From assembly GCA_027490955.1 (NCBI GenBank), contig JAIXXB010000006.1:88051-152050 (forward strand): a stretch of 64,000 bases of DNA, given 5' to 3'. Below, piece after piece: positions 1-9,931 of this stretch (positions are counted from its first letter, which is position 1; each line of letters starts with the position of its first letter). Under the pieces are notes generated by a model. The model searched no databases and was not told the origin of the DNA. It worked only from the letters and a program-made list of their open reading frames with translations. The translations under genes and the position numbers were made by a program. Origin of the DNA: Rhodobacter sp. (GTDB lineage Bacteria; Pseudomonadota; Alphaproteobacteria; Rhodobacterales; Rhodobacteraceae).

Positions 1-2
1 AT

Positions 3-962
3 AACACCCTTGGGCGGCGCGATAACAAATATAAGGCGCGTATCAAGATCACCGTGCATGAAACGGGCGCTGCCGAAATCACCCGCATGGTGGAAGAGCG
101 GTTTGTGGAAACTCGCGCGCAGTTTGGCGGGGCCGATCAGGCGCTGCTGGCGGATATTCGCGCGGCTTTCGCGCCGCCGGCCTTCCGCAATGCCGATACA
201 GCCGCCTATGATGCCGCCTACCGCACAGACGGCGCGTTTCGCGCTTGGGCCGATACGAACCTGTCGGCGCACCGCGTGGATGGCTATGCCATTGTGACCG
301 TCTCGCTGAAGGCGCATGGCGACACGCCCGGCGATGCAACGGGCGCGCAGATGCGTGTGTTGGCCGATTTGGCCGAGACCTATGGCCATAGTGATCTGCG
401 CATCAGCCACGAGCAGAACGTGATCCTGCCGCATGTGCATAAATCTGATCTGCCAGCGGTCTATGCCGCCCTGAAAGCTGCGGGTTTGGCCACAGCCAAT
501 ATCGGCCTTTTGTCCGATATCATCGCCTGCCCCGGCATGGATTATTGCAGCCTTGCGACAGCGCGCTCGATTCCCGTGGCGCAGGAATTGGCCCTGCATT
601 TCAAGGCGCTAGACCTTGAACATGATATTGGCCCGATCAAGCTGAAAATCAGTGGCTGCATCAATGCCTGCGGGCATCACCATGTGGGCCATATCGGCAT
701 TTTGGGGCTAGACCGCGCGGGGGTGGAAAACTACCAAATCACCCTTGGCGGCGATGGCAGCGAAACCGCCGCCATTGGTGAAAAAATCGGCCCCGGCTTT
801 GCCTATGACGAGGTGACCCCCGCCATTGAACGCCTGCTGCGCGCCTATCTGGAGCTGCGGCTAGAGGCGGGCGAAAGCTTTATCAACGCCTATCGCCGCC
901 TTGGCCCTGCGCCGTTCAAGGCTGCTTTGTATGGGACTGGGGATCACCTTGATGCCGCTTGA
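3..962 (+). CDS. cysI: Nitrite/sulfite reductase hemoprotein (CysI-like), 5' truncated by window edge
   Basis: Frame open from the window edge (NTLGRRDNKYKARIKITVHETG...). Siroheme/4Fe-4S style motifs CPGMDYCSLATARS and KLKISGCINACGHHHVGHIGILG. Confidence 0.9.
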   Translation, partial: NTLGRRDNKYKARIKITVHETGAAEITRMVEERFVETRAQFGGADQALLADIRAAFAPPAFRNADTAAYDAAYRTDGAFRAWADTNLSAHRVDGYAIVTVSLKAHGDTPGDATGAQMRVLADLAETYGHSDLRISHEQNVILPHVHKSDLPAVYAALKAAGLATANIGLLSDIIACPGMDYCSLATARSIPVAQELALHFKALDLEHDIGPIKLKISGCINACGHHHVGHIGILGLDRAGVENYQITLGGDGSETAAIGEKIGPGFAYDEVTPAIERLLRAYLELRLEAGESFINAYRRLGPAPFKAALYGTGDHLDAA

Positions 963-1707
963 TGCAGCGCCCAAACATGGGGCCGCGCGGGTGGCCGACC
1001 GCGTGGCAGCGCTGAATGCGCGGTATCGCCATCACGGCGCGACGGCGGTGCTGGAACATGCGCTGAAAGATGCCGATCTGGGGCAAGTGGCGCTGGTGTC
1101 CTCATTTGGGGCGGAATCGGTGGTGCTGCTGCATTTGGTATCCGTCATCGCACCGCAAACGCCTGTGCTGTTTGTCGATACCAAAATGCTGTTCCAAGAA
1201 ACACTCGACTATCAGCGCGCGCTGGCCGAAAGCCTGAACCTATGCGATCTGCGCACCATCCGCGCGCCCAAAAGCCGTTTGGATTTTGAAGACCCAGACG
1301 GCACGCTGCACCAGTTTAACACCAATGCCTGCTGCAACGTGCGCAAGGTGGAACCCTTGGAACACGCCCTTGCGCCTTTTGACGGCTGGATCACGGGGCG
1401 CAAACGTTTTCAGGGCAGCACCCGCGCCGCAGTCGAGTTTTTTGAATCTGAAAATGACACTCGGATCAAGGTCAACCCGCTTGCCCATTGGGGGCGCGAG
1501 GATATCGAAGACTATATGGTCAACAACCGCCTGCCCCGCCATCCTTTGGTGGCCAAGGGCTATCCTTCTATCGGCTGTGCGCCCTGCACCACACCCGTAG
1601 CCCCCGGCGAAGATCCGCGCGCAGGGCGTTGGCGTGGGTCCGCCAAATCGGAATGCGGTATTCACGTCATCGGCGGGGCCACCGCCAGAAAGGACAGCGC
1701 AGCATGA
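952..1707 (+). CDS. cysH: Phosphoadenylyl-sulfate reductase
   Basis: SSFGAESVVLLHLV, DTKMLFQETLDY, CCNVRKVEPL, ITGRKRFQG, C-terminal ECGIH. The start at 952 overlaps the cysI stop. Confidence 0.9.
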   Translation: MPLDAAPKHGAARVADRVAALNARYRHHGATAVLEHALKDADLGQVALVSSFGAESVVLLHLVSVIAPQTPVLFVDTKMLFQETLDYQRALAESLNLCDLRTIRAPKSRLDFEDPDGTLHQFNTNACCNVRKVEPLEHALAPFDGWITGRKRFQGSTRAAVEFFESENDTRIKVNPLAHWGREDIEDYMVNNRLPRHPLVAKGYPSIGCAPCTTPVAPGEDPRAGRWRGSAKSECGIHVIGGATARKDSAA

Positions 1708-2108
1708 GCGTTCTTGTCACAGATACAGGTTTTTCCCCTGCCCCCGAAATAGAAACAGTGGGGCTGGCCGATATCGCCGCCCATAAAGGCGCGCTGCTGC
1801 TGGCCCATACCGATGCGCCCGATGCCGTGCAGCCCTATCTGGCCGTTTTGTCCACTATTCGCGTGGCGTTTCCCGCCTTTAACGATGGGCGCGCCTTTAC
1901 CATCGCGCGCCGTCTGCGCAGCCTTGGCTATACGGGCACGCTGCATGCCATCGGCCCTGTGATTGCCGATCAATATGCCATGGCGCGGCGCGTGGGCTTT
2001 GACGGGGTCATCATCCCCCAAGCCTTGGCCGCCCGCCAACCCGAGGCGCAATGGCTGGCGCGCGCCGATTGGCAAGACAACCATTATTTGGCCCGCCTGC
2101 GCGCCTGA
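1704..2108 (+). CDS. DUF934 family protein (sulfur assimilation operon)
   Basis: ATG at 1704 overlaps the cysH end; sequence GRAFTIARRLRSLGYTGTLHAIG is typical of DUF934 and its position is as expected. Confidence 0.85.
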   Translation: MSVLVTDTGFSPAPEIETVGLADIAAHKGALLLAHTDAPDAVQPYLAVLSTIRVAFPAFNDGRAFTIARRLRSLGYTGTLHAIGPVIADQYAMARRVGFDGVIIPQALAARQPEAQWLARADWQDNHYLARLRA

Positions 2109-2183
2109 TCGCGCGCAACCTCTGCGCCAGATTGCCCCCTACCCCTGCACAGCCCTACAGGCTATAGACGCGAAAGATGTGAT

Positions 2184-3002
2184 ATGACCGAGGCTGCGAT
2201 GCAAGACGCCCCACCCAAAGCCCACCTGCCCGATGCGCAGGTGGTCACAGCGGTAACCCATTGGACAGACCGTTTGTTTTCCTTCCGCGTTACGCGGCCC
2301 AAAACCCTGCGCTTTCGCAGTGGCGAGTTTGTGATGATTGGCCTTTTGGGCGAGGGTGGCAAACCCCTGCTGCGGGCCTATTCCATCGCCTCGCCTGCTT
2401 GGGATGAAGAACTCGAGTTTTACTCGATCAAAGTGCCTGATGGCCCACTGACCAGCCGTCTGCAGCATATCCAAATCGGCGACGAGATTATCTTGCGCCC
2501 CAAACCCGTGGGTACATTGGTGCATGATGCGCTGCTGGGCGGCAAGCGTCTGTGGCTGCTGGCAACGGGCACAGGCTTTGCCCCCTTTGCCAGCCTGCTG
2601 CGCGAGCCTGAGACATACGAGAAATACGACAGCGTTATCATGATGCACACCTGCCGCGAGGTGGCCGAATTGGACTATGGCCGCCAATTGGTCGAAGGGC
2701 TGGCAGATGATCCGCTGATCGGCGAGATGGTGGGGGGCAAGTTACATTACTATCCCACTACCACGCGGGAAACATCGCCGCAGATGGGCCGCATCACCGA
2801 TAACCTGACATCGGGCAAAGTCTTTGCCGATCTCGGCCTGCCACCCATGACCCCTGCAGATGACCGCGCGATGGTCTGCGGCAGCTTGGCCTTTAACATC
2901 GATGTCAAGGCCGTTCTGGAAGGATTTGGCCTGCGCGAAGGGGCCAATTCTGACCCCAAAGAATTTGTGGTGGAAAAAGCCTTTGTTGGCGATGGGATTT
3001 AG
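2184..3002 (+). CDS. fpr: Ferredoxin--NADP+ reductase
   Basis: FAD-binding RAYSIASPAWDEELEFYSI, NADP-binding LLATGTGFAPFASLLREPETYEKYD. Confidence 0.92.
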   Translation: MTEAAMQDAPPKAHLPDAQVVTAVTHWTDRLFSFRVTRPKTLRFRSGEFVMIGLLGEGGKPLLRAYSIASPAWDEELEFYSIKVPDGPLTSRLQHIQIGDEIILRPKPVGTLVHDALLGGKRLWLLATGTGFAPFASLLREPETYEKYDSVIMMHTCREVAELDYGRQLVEGLADDPLIGEMVGGKLHYYPTTTRETSPQMGRITDNLTSGKVFADLGLPPMTPADDRAMVCGSLAFNIDVKAVLEGFGLREGANSDPKEFVVEKAFVGDGI

Positions 3003-3023
3003 CGCGAGCTCTGCGCACAAATG

Positions 3024-3053
3024 AAAAGGCCGCGCAGATCTGCGCGGCCTTTT
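3024..3053. terminator. Bidirectional Rho-independent terminator
   Basis: Perfect 30-bp palindrome AAAAGGCCGCGCAGATCTGCGCGGCCTTTT between convergent genes. Confidence 0.85.
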
Positions 3054-3071
3054 GCATTCAGACGGATCGCC

Positions 3072-3491
3072 TTACAGGCCCAAAGCGGCCTTTACAGCGG
3101 TGATCGCACCCGCCACCAAGGCAGGGTTGGTCGCAGCCGCGGTCACGCCAGCCTTCAGCGTGGTTTTGGTCATATCGTCCAATGTCGAGGCGTCGATCAA
3201 AGCGGTCACTTTGGCCGCGTCGAATGCGGCAGGGTCCAGCACTGCGGCAGCTTCTGCCTTCAACGCTTCCAATGCTGCAGCAGCGGCAGCAGCCTCTTCT
3301 TCGGCCTTCTTGGCAGCAGCGGCAGCTTCTTCTGCAGCTTTTGCAGCCGCTTCTTCAGCAGCTTTTGCTTCCGCTTCTGCAGCGGCAGCAGCAGCGGCAG
3401 CAGCCTCTTGTGCGGGCTTCACGCTGAACTGGTAATAACCGCCACCAGCCAAAACAACCAAGATCAAACCAATCAGGATATTTCTGTTCAT
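3072..3491 (-). CDS. Small membrane-anchored Ala/Glu-rich protein
   Basis: [22 protein letters not shown] anchor, low-complexity AE/K helix, short C-terminal domain; SD-like AGGAGA upstream. Confidence 0.75.
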   Translation of the reverse strand: MNRNILIGLILVVLAGGGYYQFSVKPAQEAAAAAAAAAEAEAKAAEEAAAKAAEEAAAAAKKAEEEAAAAAAALEALKAEAAAVLDPAAFDAAKVTALIDASTLDDMTKTTLKAGVTAAATNPALVAGAITAVKAALGL

Positions 3492-3679
3492 CTATCTCTC
3501 CTATCGCCGAGGGAGGTTCGGCGCGCTGCCTATTGCACATGATTTACCAAATGGAAAGGTCATGGGGCAAAACTGCTGGCAATTGCGGCATTTTCCCCGC
3601 AGATGCCCGTTTTGCGGTTGAAGATAGGCACGGTTCTGCTTATCTTGCGCGCAATCCAAACAACCAAAGGACCACGACC

Positions 3680-4219
3680 ATAGCCCGCAGACCGCACAAC
3701 GCCCCGCCACAAAGAGACACTGGCCCGCGTATCAATGACCGTATCCGCAACCCTGAAATCAGGCTGATCGGAGCAGATGGTGAAAATGTGGGTCTGGTGA
3801 CACCTGCCGTTGCCATGCAGATGGCCGAAGATGCAGGGTTAGATTTGGTGGAAATCAGCCCCAATGCCGAACCGCCCGTCTGCAAGATTATGGATTTCGG
3901 CAAATTCAAATTCGAACAGCAAAAGCGCGAGGCAGAAGCGCGCCGCAAGCAAAAAGTTATCGAAATCAAGGAAATCAAGTTCCGCCCTGGTACGGATACC
4001 CATGATTACGAAGTGAAAATGCGCTCGGTGCTTAAGTTTCTGGGCGAAGGCGACAAGGTGAAAATCACCCTACGCTTTCGTGGCCGCGAAATGGCGCACC
4101 AAGATTTGGGGCTTGAATTGCTCAACCGCGTGGCTGCCGATGTGGAAACGGCAGGCAAGATTGAATCCATGCCAAAGCTGGAAGGCCGCCAGATGGTGAT
4201 GATGATCGGGCCGAAATAA
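3680..4219 (+). CDS. infC: Translation initiation factor IF-3, probable AUA start
   Basis: [38 protein letters not shown]...; AAAGGA SD at 3666-3671, 8 nt before ATA at 3680. The longest ATG ORF starts at 3533. Confidence 0.88.
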   Translation: MARRPHNAPPQRDTGPRINDRIRNPEIRLIGADGENVGLVTPAVAMQMAEDAGLDLVEISPNAEPPVCKIMDFGKFKFEQQKREAEARRKQKVIEIKEIKFRPGTDTHDYEVKMRSVLKFLGEGDKVKITLRFRGREMAHQDLGLELLNRVAADVETAGKIESMPKLEGRQMVMMIGPK

Positions 4220-4240
4220 GCCTGATTTATACCTTTCATC

Positions 4241-4264
4241 AGGGCGCCTTCGGGCGCCCTTTTT
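4241..4264 (+). terminator. Rho-independent terminator of infC
   Basis: GGGCGCC-TTC-GGGCGCCC followed by TTTTT. Confidence 0.85.
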
Positions 4265-4372
4265 GTTGGCGCACCCCCCGCCGCCCCTTTGCGACATTTT
4301 TTGTCGCGCGCAGTCATGCCACCTGCCTGCTCTGGCGGCAGTCTGACAAAAATTTTCGTAAGGATTCCCAAG

Positions 4373-6799
4373 ATGAAAACTCATGCCCGCGTGGTGGTGA
4401 TTGGCGGCGGTGTCGTTGGCTGTTCGGTTCTGTATCATTTGACCAAACTTGGCTGGTCGGATGTGATGCTGATCGAACGTTCGGAACTGACCTCGGGCAG
4501 CACATGGCATGCGGCGGGGGGGTTTCACACGCTGAACGGCGATACCAATATGGCCGCGCTGCAGGGCTATACGATCCGCCTGTACAAAGAGTTAGAGGCG
4601 ATCACGGGCATGTCCTGCGGGCTGCACCATGTGGGCGGCATCACGCTGGCCGATAATGAGGCGCGCTTTGAACAGCTTAAGGCCGAACGCGCCAAGCACC
4701 GCTATATGGGGCTGGATACCGAGATTCTGGGCCATGAAGAAATCAAAAAACTGACCAATGGATTGGTGAATTTAGAAGGGATCATCGGCGCGCTGTATGA
4801 TCCCCTCGACGGCCACCTTGACCCATCGGGCACCACTCATGCCTATGCCAAGGCCGCGCGCATGGGCGGGGCAGAGATTGTGCTGCACAACCGCGTGCTG
4901 GCGACCACGCAGCGCGCCGATGGCGGCTGGGATGTGGTCACCGAAAAGGGCACAGTGACCTGCGAGCATTTGGTGAACGCGGGCGGTTTGTGGGCGCGGG
5001 AAATTGGCGCAATGGCAGGCGTTTACCTGCCGCTTTTGCCTATGGCGCATCAGTATTTGGTTACCGACGATATTCCCGAAATCATGGACATCCTGAAAAC
5101 GGGCAAAGAGTTTCCGCATGTGATGGATCCGGGCGGCGAGTCCTATTTGCGCCAAGAAGGGCGCGGGCTGTGCATTGGCTTCTATGAAAAACCCTGCGAG
5201 CCGTGGTCGGTGGATGGCACGCCTTGGGAATTTGGCCATGAACTGTTGAACGAACAATTCGACAAAATCGAAGATTCCGTCAACTTTGCCTATCGCCGTT
5301 TCCCTGTGCTTGAACGCACAGGGGTAAAGCGCGTGATCCACGGCCCCTTCACCTTTGCCCCCGATGGCAACCCGCTGATTGGCCCCGTGCAGGGTCTGCG
5401 CAATTATTGGAGCGCCTGCGCCGTGATGGCGGGCTTTAGCCAAGGCGGCGGCATGGGCCTTGCGCTGGCGCAATGGATGATCGAAGGCGAGGTAGAGCGT
5501 GATCCGCGCGGCTTTGACGTCTCGCGTTTTGGCACATGGACAACGCCCGGCTATACTGTGCCAAAGGTGATCGAGAATTATCAGATGCGCTTTAGCGTGT
5601 CTTACCCGAACGAGGAACGCCCCGCCGCGCGCCCGTTCCGCACCACGCCCATGTATGACACCTTTACCGCGATGCGCGCGGTTTGGGGCCAGCAATACGG
5701 GCTTGAAGTGCCCAATTACTTCGCGCTAGACGGCCAGCCTTTGTATGAAACCCCAACCTTCAAACGCAGCAATGCGTGGGAAGCCACCGCGCAAGAAGTG
5801 GCCGCCGTGCGCGGCGGTGTGGGCATCAACGAGGTGCAAAACTTTGGCAAATATCGCGTCACGGGGCCAAATGCGCGGGCGTGGCTGGATCGTATCATGG
5901 CGGGCAGCATCCCCAAAGTGGGCCGCCTGTCGCTGACCCCAATGCTGGCCCATTCGGGCAAGATCATCGGGGATTTCACGGTATCTTGCCTAGCCGAGGA
6001 AGAATTCCAACTGACCGCCAGCTATGGCGCGCAGGGCTGGCATATGCGCTGGTTCGAACAAAACGCCATGGAGGGCGTGCAGGTGGAAAACATCTCGGAC
6101 GCGCGGTCGGGTTTTCAAATTGCAGGCCCGCGCGCCCGCGACGTGCTGGCAAAAGTTACCCGCGCCGATGTGTCTGGCGAGGCATTCAAGTTTATGGATG
6201 TGCGCCGCATGACCGTGGGCATGGCCAATTGCATCGTGCAGCGCGTGTCCTACACCGCCGATCTGGGGTTCGAGATTTTCTGCGACCATATGTCGGTGCG
6301 CCATTTGTGGGATGTGCTGATGGCGGCAGGGGCCGAATATGGCATCCGCCCCTTCGGGATGCGCGCGATGATGAGCTTGCGCTTGGACAAATGGTTCGGA
6401 TCATGGGGGCGCGAGTTTAGCCCCGATTACACCCCCTGCGAGACGGGGCTGGATCGGTTCATCCGCTGGAACAAAGAGGCCGATTGGATTGGCCGCGCCG
6501 CAGCATCTGCCGAAAAGGCGGCAGGGCCAAAGCGCAAACTTGTGTCCTTTATCGTGGATGCCAAAGATGCCGATGTTGTCGCATGGGAGCCGATTTGGCT
6601 GGATGGCGAAGTGGTGGGCTTTTGCACATCGGGCGGCTATTCGCACCATACCAAACAATCGGTCGCCATGGGATTTTTGCCCAGTGGCCGTGTGGCAGAC
6701 GGGCTGGCGGTAGAGATAGAAATCTTGGGCGAACGCCGCCCCGCCCGCGTGCATTTGTCCCCTTTATGGGACGCAGATGGCGCGCAAATGCGCGGATAA
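4373..6799 (+). CDS. FAD-dependent dimethylglycine/sarcosine dehydrogenase family protein with GcvT-like C-terminus
   Basis: Rossmann VVVIGGGVVGCSVLYHLTKLG, STWHAAGGFH, C-terminal aminomethyltransferase-like region. Confidence 0.88.
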   Translation: MKTHARVVVIGGGVVGCSVLYHLTKLGWSDVMLIERSELTSGSTWHAAGGFHTLNGDTNMAALQGYTIRLYKELEAITGMSCGLHHVGGITLADNEARFEQLKAERAKHRYMGLDTEILGHEEIKKLTNGLVNLEGIIGALYDPLDGHLDPSGTTHAYAKAARMGGAEIVLHNRVLATTQRADGGWDVVTEKGTVTCEHLVNAGGLWAREIGAMAGVYLPLLPMAHQYLVTDDIPEIMDILKTGKEFPHVMDPGGESYLRQEGRGLCIGFYEKPCEPWSVDGTPWEFGHELLNEQFDKIEDSVNFAYRRFPVLERTGVKRVIHGPFTFAPDGNPLIGPVQGLRNYWSACAVMAGFSQGGGMGLALAQWMIEGEVERDPRGFDVSRFGTWTTPGYTVPKVIENYQMRFSVSYPNEERPAARPFRTTPMYDTFTAMRAVWGQQYGLEVPNYFALDGQPLYETPTFKRSNAWEATAQEVAAVRGGVGINEVQNFGKYRVTGPNARAWLDRIMAGSIPKVGRLSLTPMLAHSGKIIGDFTVSCLAEEEFQLTASYGAQGWHMRWFEQNAMEGVQVENISDARSGFQIAGPRARDVLAKVTRADVSGEAFKFMDVRRMTVGMANCIVQRVSYTADLGFEIFCDHMSVRHLWDVLMAAGAEYGIRPFGMRAMMSLRLDKWFGSWGREFSPDYTPCETGLDRFIRWNKEADWIGRAAASAEKAAGPKRKLVSFIVDAKDADVVAWEPIWLDGEVVGFCTSGGYSHHTKQSVAMGFLPSGRVADGLAVEIEILGERRPARVHLSPLWDADGAQMRG

Positions 6800-6810
6800 G
6801 CAAGAAAACC

Positions 6811-6839
6811 AAAAAAGGGGGCGTTCTGCCCCCTTTTTC
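6811..6839 (+). terminator. Rho-independent terminator
   Basis: AAAAAAGGGGGCGTTCTGCCCCCTTTTT. Confidence 0.8.
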
Positions 6840-6964
6840 CCCTTTATTTGGGCCAAAATCTGCCCTTTACCACAGGCAGCGATGCCTTCAATCTATAGGA
6901 AACCGACCCTTACCAAACATCATAACCGCGTCAGAAACACATTCATTTCCGAAAAGGGATAGAC

Positions 6965-8125
6965 ATGTCAAATATACAAGTCACGCATACCTCTTGGTTC
7001 ACCCGCCTGAAGAATGCCCTAACAGGTATTGTGGTGGGCATTATTTTGATTATTGCGACATCGATCTTGCTGTTTTGGAACGAAAGTCGGGCGGTCAAAA
7101 CCTATGATTCCTTGGCCGAGGGCAAGGCCGCCGTTGTGGCCGCATCGCCCGATGCAATCGATCCCAGCCTAGAAGGCAAGTTGATCCATCTGCAAGGCAC
7201 CATCACCCCCAATTCCGACCCCGAAGACACAGCAACAGGCGTTTGGGCCGAAGGCGCGATTTCGCTGACCCGCAGTGTCGAGATGTATCAATGGGTCGAA
7301 CAAGAAGAATCGAAAACCGAAAAGAAATTGGGCGGCGGCGAGGAAACGGTCACCACCTATACCTATGCCAAAGAATGGCGCAGCACGCCGCAGGATTCCT
7401 CTGGCTTTTTTAACCGCGAAGGCCATGAAAACCCGCCCTTCCCTGTCGAATCGGCGCAGTTCACTGTGGGAGATGCAGCTTTGGGGGCCTATACGATTGC
7501 AGGCGATGTGCTGGCCCCGATGGGCACATCGCAGGTGATCGAGTTTTCGGATGATGACGCAACCGCCATTGGCGAGGCGCTGGGCCTAGGCGCACCGACA
7601 ACCCAGATTGCAGGGGCGCTCTATGCAGGCAATAACCCCAATTCCCCCGAATTGGGCGATGTCAAAGTGATTTACGCGCGCGTTGATCTGACCGAGGCCA
7701 GTTTTGTCGCCAAACAGGCGGGAACTGGGCTAGAGGAATATGCCACATCAAACGGCTATACGGTGTTTTTGTCATCGGCGGGGCTGGTGTCGGCAGATAA
7801 GATGTTTGCAGATGCGCAAGATGCCAATGTTCTGCTGACGTGGATTTTGCGCATTCTCGGGCTGATTTTCATGTTCGCAGGCTTTGCCGCCAGCCTGAAA
7901 ATCTTGTCTGTGATTGGCGATGTGATCCCATTTGTCGGCACCATCATCAGCTTTGGAACAGGGCTGTTTTCGTTCATCGCCACGCTGTGCCTTGGCTCTG
8001 TCGTGATCGCGCTGGGCTGGTTCGCCGCGCGCCCACTGTTGTCGATTGGTATTTTGCTGGCCGCAGGGCTGATCGTGGCAGGCATCACCTATCTGAAGAA
8101 AAAGCAGGCCGCAGCGGTGGCTTAG
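6965..8125 (+). CDS. TMEM43 family membrane protein
   Basis: N-terminal TM, LLFWNESRAVKTYDSLAEG, C-terminal TM cluster; matches the remembered TMEM43/DUF1625 layout. Confidence 0.8.
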   Translation: MSNIQVTHTSWFTRLKNALTGIVVGIILIIATSILLFWNESRAVKTYDSLAEGKAAVVAASPDAIDPSLEGKLIHLQGTITPNSDPEDTATGVWAEGAISLTRSVEMYQWVEQEESKTEKKLGGGEETVTTYTYAKEWRSTPQDSSGFFNREGHENPPFPVESAQFTVGDAALGAYTIAGDVLAPMGTSQVIEFSDDDATAIGEALGLGAPTTQIAGALYAGNNPNSPELGDVKVIYARVDLTEASFVAKQAGTGLEEYATSNGYTVFLSSAGLVSADKMFADAQDANVLLTWILRILGLIFMFAGFAASLKILSVIGDVIPFVGTIISFGTGLFSFIATLCLGSVVIALGWFAARPLLSIGILLAAGLIVAGITYLKKKQAAAVA

Positions 8126-8194
8126 CCGCCTTCTCAGCCATCAGGGGCGCGGCGCGTGGCTGCGCCCCGATATCAGGCCAAATAGGCCCAAACA

Positions 8195-8227
8195 AAACGG
8201 CCCCCGCAGATAGCGAGGGCCGTTTTC
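8195..8227. terminator. Hairpin terminator between TMEM43-like gene and tRNA-Leu
   Basis: AAAACGGCCC ... GGGCCGTTTT inverted repeat. Confidence 0.75.
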
Positions 8228-8241
8228 ATTACAAAATAAGG

Positions 8242-8325
8242 TGGTACCCGAGGTCGGACTCGAACCGACACGCCTCTCGGCGGAGGATTTTGAATCCTCT
8301 GCGTCTACCATTCCACCACTCGGGC
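8242..8325 (-). tRNA. tRNA-Leu (anticodon CAA)
   Basis: Reverse complement GCCCGAGTGGTGGAATGGTAGACGCAGAGGATTCAAAATCCTCCGCCGAGAGGCGTGTCGGTTCGAGTCCGACCTCGGGTACCA folds as a class II tRNA with encoded CCA. Confidence 0.95.
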
Positions 8326-8383
8326 ACGTGAGGATCGTTTAGCGATGCGCACAGGCGGCGTCAACACCCCGCAGTGCGCAAGG

Positions 8384-9241
8384 TTACAGTTTGCGGGCAG
8401 AAAATGTATCGCACTGCGTCAGGCTATCGGCCTTTAGCCCGCGGTCAAACCATGCCATGCGCTGCGCCGATGTGCCGTGGGTAAAGGTATGGGGCATGGG
8501 CACGCCCCCCGCATTGCGTTGCAACGTGTCATCGCCGATTTGCTTGGCCGCGTTCAGCGCCTCGGCAAAATCACCCTTTTCAATGGTGCCGAATTGCGAC
8601 TGCACCTGCGCTGCCCAAATCCCTGCCAAGCAGTCAGCCTGCAATTCGATCCGCACCGAGATTTGGTTGCCCGTCACCTGATCGCTTTGCGCGCGCAGGC
8701 TCTGCGCCTGTGCCATGATTCCCAATTCGTTTTGCACGTGATGGGCCACTTCATGGGCGACAACATAGGCCATGGCGAAATCGCCGCCCGCGCCCAATTC
8801 GCGCTGCATCGTGTCAAAAAACGCAGTGTCGAGGTAGATTTTCTGATCGCTTGGGCAATAGAACGGCCCTGTCGCCCCCGAGGCATCGCCGCAGGGGCTG
8901 TCAGTTATCCCCGAATACAGCACCAGAACAGGCGCGGTATAGCGCATACCAAGACTGTTTTCGAAAATCCCGCCCCAGATATCTTCGCTTTTGGCCAGCA
9001 CCACGGCCACAAAATCGCCCGCAGCACGCTCGCTTTGCGACAATTCGGCGCTTTGGCTGCGGGTGCTTGGCGCGCCAGTTTGGTTCAGCAATGGGGTCAG
9101 ATCGATGCCCAAAAAATAGCCGATGATGACCACCGCCAGCACACCAATGCCGCCAACCCTGCCCGCACGCCCGCCTGCAGGCCCCGCGCCGCGCCGATCT
9201 TCGATATTGTCACTGCGTCTTTGCCCGCGCCATTGCATCAA
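8384..9241 (-). CDS. Neutral zinc metallopeptidase (YpfJ-like)
   Basis: HEVAHHVQNELG zinc motif, N-terminal TM, MMQWRGQRRSDNIEDRRG N-terminus. Confidence 0.88.
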   Translation of the reverse strand: MMQWRGQRRSDNIEDRRGAGPAGGRAGRVGGIGVLAVVIIGYFLGIDLTPLLNQTGAPSTRSQSAELSQSERAAGDFVAVVLAKSEDIWGGIFENSLGMRYTAPVLVLYSGITDSPCGDASGATGPFYCPSDQKIYLDTAFFDTMQRELGAGGDFAMAYVVAHEVAHHVQNELGIMAQAQSLRAQSDQVTGNQISVRIELQADCLAGIWAAQVQSQFGTIEKGDFAEALNAAKQIGDDTLQRNAGGVPMPHTFTHGTSAQRMAWFDRGLKADSLTQCDTFSARKL

Positions 9242-9346
9242 TCACACTCCGCCAGTTTGGGGCAGATTAGCGCAAGCTATGCGCGTTGCAATCGGCCATT
9301 GACCCCGCCTGCGCCGCGCCGCAAGAAGGCAGCAAAGGAGCGCGCG

Positions 9347-9931
9347 ATGTTTCGCAAACTGTATGATTGGACTTTGGCACAAGCCGCCTCGCGCCATGCT
9401 GATAAGGCGCTGGCGGCATCGTCCTTTGCGGAAAGCAGCTTTTTTCCGATTCCTGCCGATGTTTTGTTCATTCCGATGTGTCTGGCGCGGCCAGATGCGG
9501 CCTACCGCTTTGCGGCCATTGCCACGGCGACATCGGTTTTGGGCGGGATATTCGGCTGGTGGATTGGGCATTTCGCCTTTGAAACCTTGGCTGCGCCCTT
9601 GCTGACCTTTTATGGCAAGATGGCCGCATTCGAAGGGCTGAAATCCAGCGCAGGCGATGGGGCGATTTTGCTGATGCTGGTCACCTCTGGCGCCAGCCAT
9701 ATCCCGCCGATGAAAGTGGTTACGATCTTATCTGGCGTGATCAATTTCGATCTGAAATGGTTTGTCTTATCGGCCATTGTGGCGCGGGGAGGGCGGTTTT
9801 ATCTGCTGGCCTATCTGCTGCGCCGCTATGGCGCGCAGGTGGTCAGTTTCATCGAGCGCCGCCTGCCTTGGGTGGCTGCAGTTTTGGTGGGTGCAGCAGC
9901 AGCGCTGTGGTGGGTGATGCAACATGGATAA
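9347..9931 (+). CDS. YqaA/DedA-like small membrane protein
   Basis: MFRKLYDWTLAQAASRHADKALAASSFAESSFFPIPADVLFIPMCLARP; AAAGGAG SD upstream. Confidence 0.82.
   Translation: MFRKLYDWTLAQAASRHADKALAASSFAESSFFPIPADVLFIPMCLARPDAAYRFAAIATATSVLGGIFGWWIGHFAFETLAAPLLTFYGKMAAFEGLKSSAGDGAILLMLVTSGASHIPPMKVVTILSGVINFDLKWFVLSAIVARGGRFYLLAYLLRRYGAQVVSFIERRLPWVAAVLVGAAAALWWVMQHG

Noticed and set aside
3470-3485. AGGATATTTC as another copy of the AGGATATTTG motif
   Set aside because: Lies in coding sequence (MNRNILI) with no hairpins; chance match.
4772-5695. 307-aa minus-strand ORF
   Set aside because: Shadow frame of the dehydrogenase gene.
8477-9346. Long N-terminal extension of the YqaA-like ORF
   Set aside because: Overlaps the zinc metallopeptidase on the other strand; SD and family start support 9347.
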